In this document: in pieces, positions 62,301 to 64,000 of the stretch | Position numbering within the stretch: position 1 is the stretch's first letter | How the letters are laid out: each line of letters starts with the position of its first letter | Assembly (NCBI RefSeq): GCF_022179645.1 | Contig: NZ_BPRA01000012.1 | Coordinates: 1 to 64,000, forward strand | DNA from: Methylobacterium thuringiense | Lineage (GTDB): Bacteria > Pseudomonadota > Alphaproteobacteria > Rhizobiales > Beijerinckiaceae | Reading direction: 5' to 3' | DNA: 64,000 bases | Notes under the pieces: generated by a model | The model's input: the letters and a program-made list of their open reading frames with translations, nothing else | Told to the model about the DNA's origin: nothing | Database searches by the model: none | Made by a program: the position numbers and the translations under genes

Positions 62301-62405
62301 GTGGCTTCCGCCGGCTCAGCGCTGACGATGCTGCCTGCCGCTCGAGCGGTGGCGAGCGCGCGCGCAAAAAACCTTCTCGCCGGCCTTCTCCTTACCCGCC
62401 CCTGA
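62301..62405 (+). CDS. leuL: leuA leader peptide
   Basis: A 34-residue leader that starts with GTG at 62301 behind GAGGAGA (62285-62291) and ends at TGA 62405. Near the end it carries NLLAGLLLTRP: five leucine codons within seven. It lies 117 bases upstream of leuA, and the stop falls inside a strong hairpin (62399-62441). Together these features match leucine-responsive leader attenuation. An internal ATG at 62328 is an alternative start that keeps the leucine run. Confidence 0.75.
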   Translation: MASAGSALTMLPAARAVASARAKNLLAGLLLTRP

Positions 62406-62441
62406 GGGCCGTCCGGGCGTGGTCGCCTGGGCCTTCAGGGG
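62399..62441 (+). promoter_or_regulatory. Leader hairpin upstream of leuA
   Basis: Twelve-base arms (62399-62410 and 62430-62441, one wobble) start inside the leader stop codon region. No U tract follows, so it is not a standard terminator; it may act as a pause or a mutually exclusive structure. Confidence 0.6.
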
Positions 62442-62522
62442 ACGCGCTTCGGACAACCGATCCCGGGTTTCGGTGCCACTCCCGCTGATGGGGACTGAGC
62501 ACCTGAGAAGGTAGCAACGATC

Positions 62523-64000
62523 ATGACCAGTCATTCCGAAAAGGACCGCGTCGTCATCTTCGACACGACGCTGCGCGACGGCGAGCAATGCCCCGGCGCG
62601 ACCATGACCCTCGACGAGAAGCTCGCGGTGGCGGAGCTGCTCGACGCGATGGGCGTCGACATCATCGAGGCCGGCTTCCCGATCGCCTCGAACGGCGATT
62701 TCGAGGCCGTGACCGAGATCGCCCGGCGCACCAAGCGCGCGACGGTGGCCGGCCTCGCCCGCGCCATCCCCGCCGACATCGCCCGCGCGGGCGAGGCCGT
62801 GAAGCACGCCCGGCGCGGCCGCATCCACACCTTCGTCTCGACCTCGCCGATCCATCTCGCCTACCAGATGCGCAAGACCGAGGACGAGGTGGTCGAGATC
62901 ATACTCAAGACGGTCGCCCAGGCGCGCGACCTCGTCGAGGACGTCGAGTGGTCGGCGATGGACGCGACGCGCACCGGCATCGACTACCTGTGCCGCTGCG
63001 TGGAAGCCGCGATCCGTGCCGGCGCCACCACGATCAACCTGCCCGACACCGTCGGCTACACCACGCCCGAGGAGTATCGCGCCATGTTCCGGCAGGTGCG
63101 CGAGCGCGTGCCGGATGCCGACAAGGCGATCTTCTCGGTGCATTGCCACAACGACATCGGTCTGGCGGTCGCGAACTCACTGGCCGGAATCGAGGGCGGG
63201 GCACGGCAGGTCGAGTGCACCGTCAACGGCATCGGCGAGCGGGCGGGCAACGCGGCCCTCGAAGAGGTCGTGATGGCGATCCGCACGCGCTCCGACGTGA
63301 TGCCGTTCGAGACCGGCATCGACACGACGATGCTCACCCGCGCCTCGAAGCTCGTGTCTCACGCTACGAACTTTCCGGTGCAGTACAACAAGGCCATCGT
63401 CGGCCGGAACGCCTTCGCGCATGAGAGCGGCATCCACCAGGACGGCATGCTCAAGCATTCCGAGACCTACGAGATCATGACGCCGGCCTCCGTCGGCCTC
63501 AGCAAGACCTCGCTGGTGATGGGCAAGCATTCCGGCCGGGCCGCCTTCCGCTCCAAGCTCACGGAGTTGGGCTTGTCGCTCTCCGACAACCAGCTGCAGG
63601 ACGTGTTCGAGCGCTTCAAGGCGCTCGCCGACCGCAAGAAGCACGTCTACGACGAGGACATCGAGGCGTTGGTCGACGAAAACCTCGCCACCGCACACGA
63701 CCGCATCCGCCTCGTCTCGCTCTCGGTGATCGCCGGAACGCGGGGGCCGCAGCGCGCCACCATGAAGATCATGATGGACGGCCGCACCTTCACCGAGGAG
63801 GCCGACGGCAACGGCCCCGTCGACGCGGTCTTCAACTGCATCAAGGCGATGGTACCGCACGATGCCGTGCTCGAGCTCTATCAGGTCCACGCAGTCACCG
63901 AGGGCACCGACGCCCAGGCGGAGGTCTCGGTGCGCCTCAAGGCCGCCGAGCGCAGCATGACCGCCCGCGGGGCCGATCCAGACACGCTGGTGGCCTCCGC
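62523..64000 (+). CDS. leuA: 2-isopropylmalate synthase (partial, cut by window end)
   Basis: The first 492 codons of leuA. DTTLRDGEQCPGATM (residues 14-28) holds the metal-binding Asp and Arg; the HCHNDIGLAVANS histidine pair and NGIGERAGNAALEEVVMAI define the catalytic HMGL-like barrel; the C-terminal regulatory (leucine-binding) domain begins near residue 390 (VSLSVIAGTRG). It condenses acetyl-CoA with 2-oxoisovalerate in leucine synthesis. GAGAAGG lies 11 bases before the ATG. The stop codon is beyond the window. Confidence 0.96.
   Translation, partial: MTSHSEKDRVVIFDTTLRDGEQCPGATMTLDEKLAVAELLDAMGVDIIEAGFPIASNGDFEAVTEIARRTKRATVAGLARAIPADIARAGEAVKHARRGRIHTFVSTSPIHLAYQMRKTEDEVVEIILKTVAQARDLVEDVEWSAMDATRTGIDYLCRCVEAAIRAGATTINLPDTVGYTTPEEYRAMFRQVRERVPDADKAIFSVHCHNDIGLAVANSLAGIEGGARQVECTVNGIGERAGNAALEEVVMAIRTRSDVMPFETGIDTTMLTRASKLVSHATNFPVQYNKAIVGRNAFAHESGIHQDGMLKHSETYEIMTPASVGLSKTSLVMGKHSGRAAFRSKLTELGLSLSDNQLQDVFERFKALADRKKHVYDEDIEALVDENLATAHDRIRLVSLSVIAGTRGPQRATMKIMMDGRTFTEEADGNGPVDAVFNCIKAMVPHDAVLELYQVHAVTEGTDAQAEVSVRLKAAERSMTARGADPDTLVAS

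Noticed and set aside
1-64000. tRNA, rRNA and CRISPR arrays
   Set aside because: No T-loop-like GGTTCGAATCC with a matching acceptor stem and no regular spacer-repeat series was found; the repeats present are intergenic palindromes.

Overview
The window is GC-rich (about 70% by eye), densely coded alphaproteobacterial chromosome, most likely Methylobacterium/Methylorubrum (Methylobacteriaceae). The main evidence is a three-gene quinoprotein relay module (Tat-type metallohydrolase, SoxYZ-like carrier, C-x3-C-W rhodanese) typical of PQQ alcohol oxidisers, a 136-residue DHFR-like protein that fits dihydromethanopterin reductase (DmrA), and many hyphomicrobial-type intergenic palindromes. No rRNA, tRNA, insertion sequence or CRISPR array was recognised.

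Layout. 1-10.4 kb: EthD protein, a large orphan hybrid histidine kinase, an O-antigen-ligase-like membrane protein, a HigBA toxin-antitoxin pair with a readable promoter and twin operators, CDP-diacylglycerol diphosphatase, a methyltransferase and a CobW-type GTPase. 10.8-17.1 kb: a complete tripartite metal RND efflux operon. 17.1-21.3 kb: a VapBC-like PIN toxin pair, then a TetR gene divergent from the quinoprotein relay module. 21.7-28.5 kb: panB, rpmG, cvpA, purF, an SDR, the DHFR/DmrA-like gene, a carboxylate-amine ligase and a DUF805 protein. 28.6-35.4 kb: TauE/SafE exporter, der, a TPR protein, NnrU, a secreted beta-propeller-like protein and plsC. 35.5-44.8 kb: two LysR regulators, each divergent from an MFS transporter, a MATE pump, small envelope proteins, a tautomerase and a CitE-like CoA ester lyase.

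45.1-48.5 kb: a kleisin/KITE pair resembling JetA-JetB (MksF-MksE) of Wadjet systems, but without the SMC ATPase (JetC) or nuclease (JetD); then a small Cys-rich protein and a GntR regulator with its own palindrome. 48.9-54.6 kb: enoyl-CoA hydratase, tenA, FKBP isomerase, otsB and glucokinase. 54.7-57.6 kb: mmcB, an exact 16-bp parS (ParB-binding) site, an AT-rich stretch, and a two-part repeat adhesin. 57.7-64 kb: a cobalamin/metal-chelate binding protein, DedA, a pdxY-phzF-nudix operon, a lipoprotein, and leuA (cut by the window end) preceded by a leucine-rich leader peptide with a hairpin.

The points most worth a second look are the orphan jetAB pair, the perfect parS, the leuA leader whose leucine codons are complementary to the leuA ribosome binding site, and the probable dmrA.
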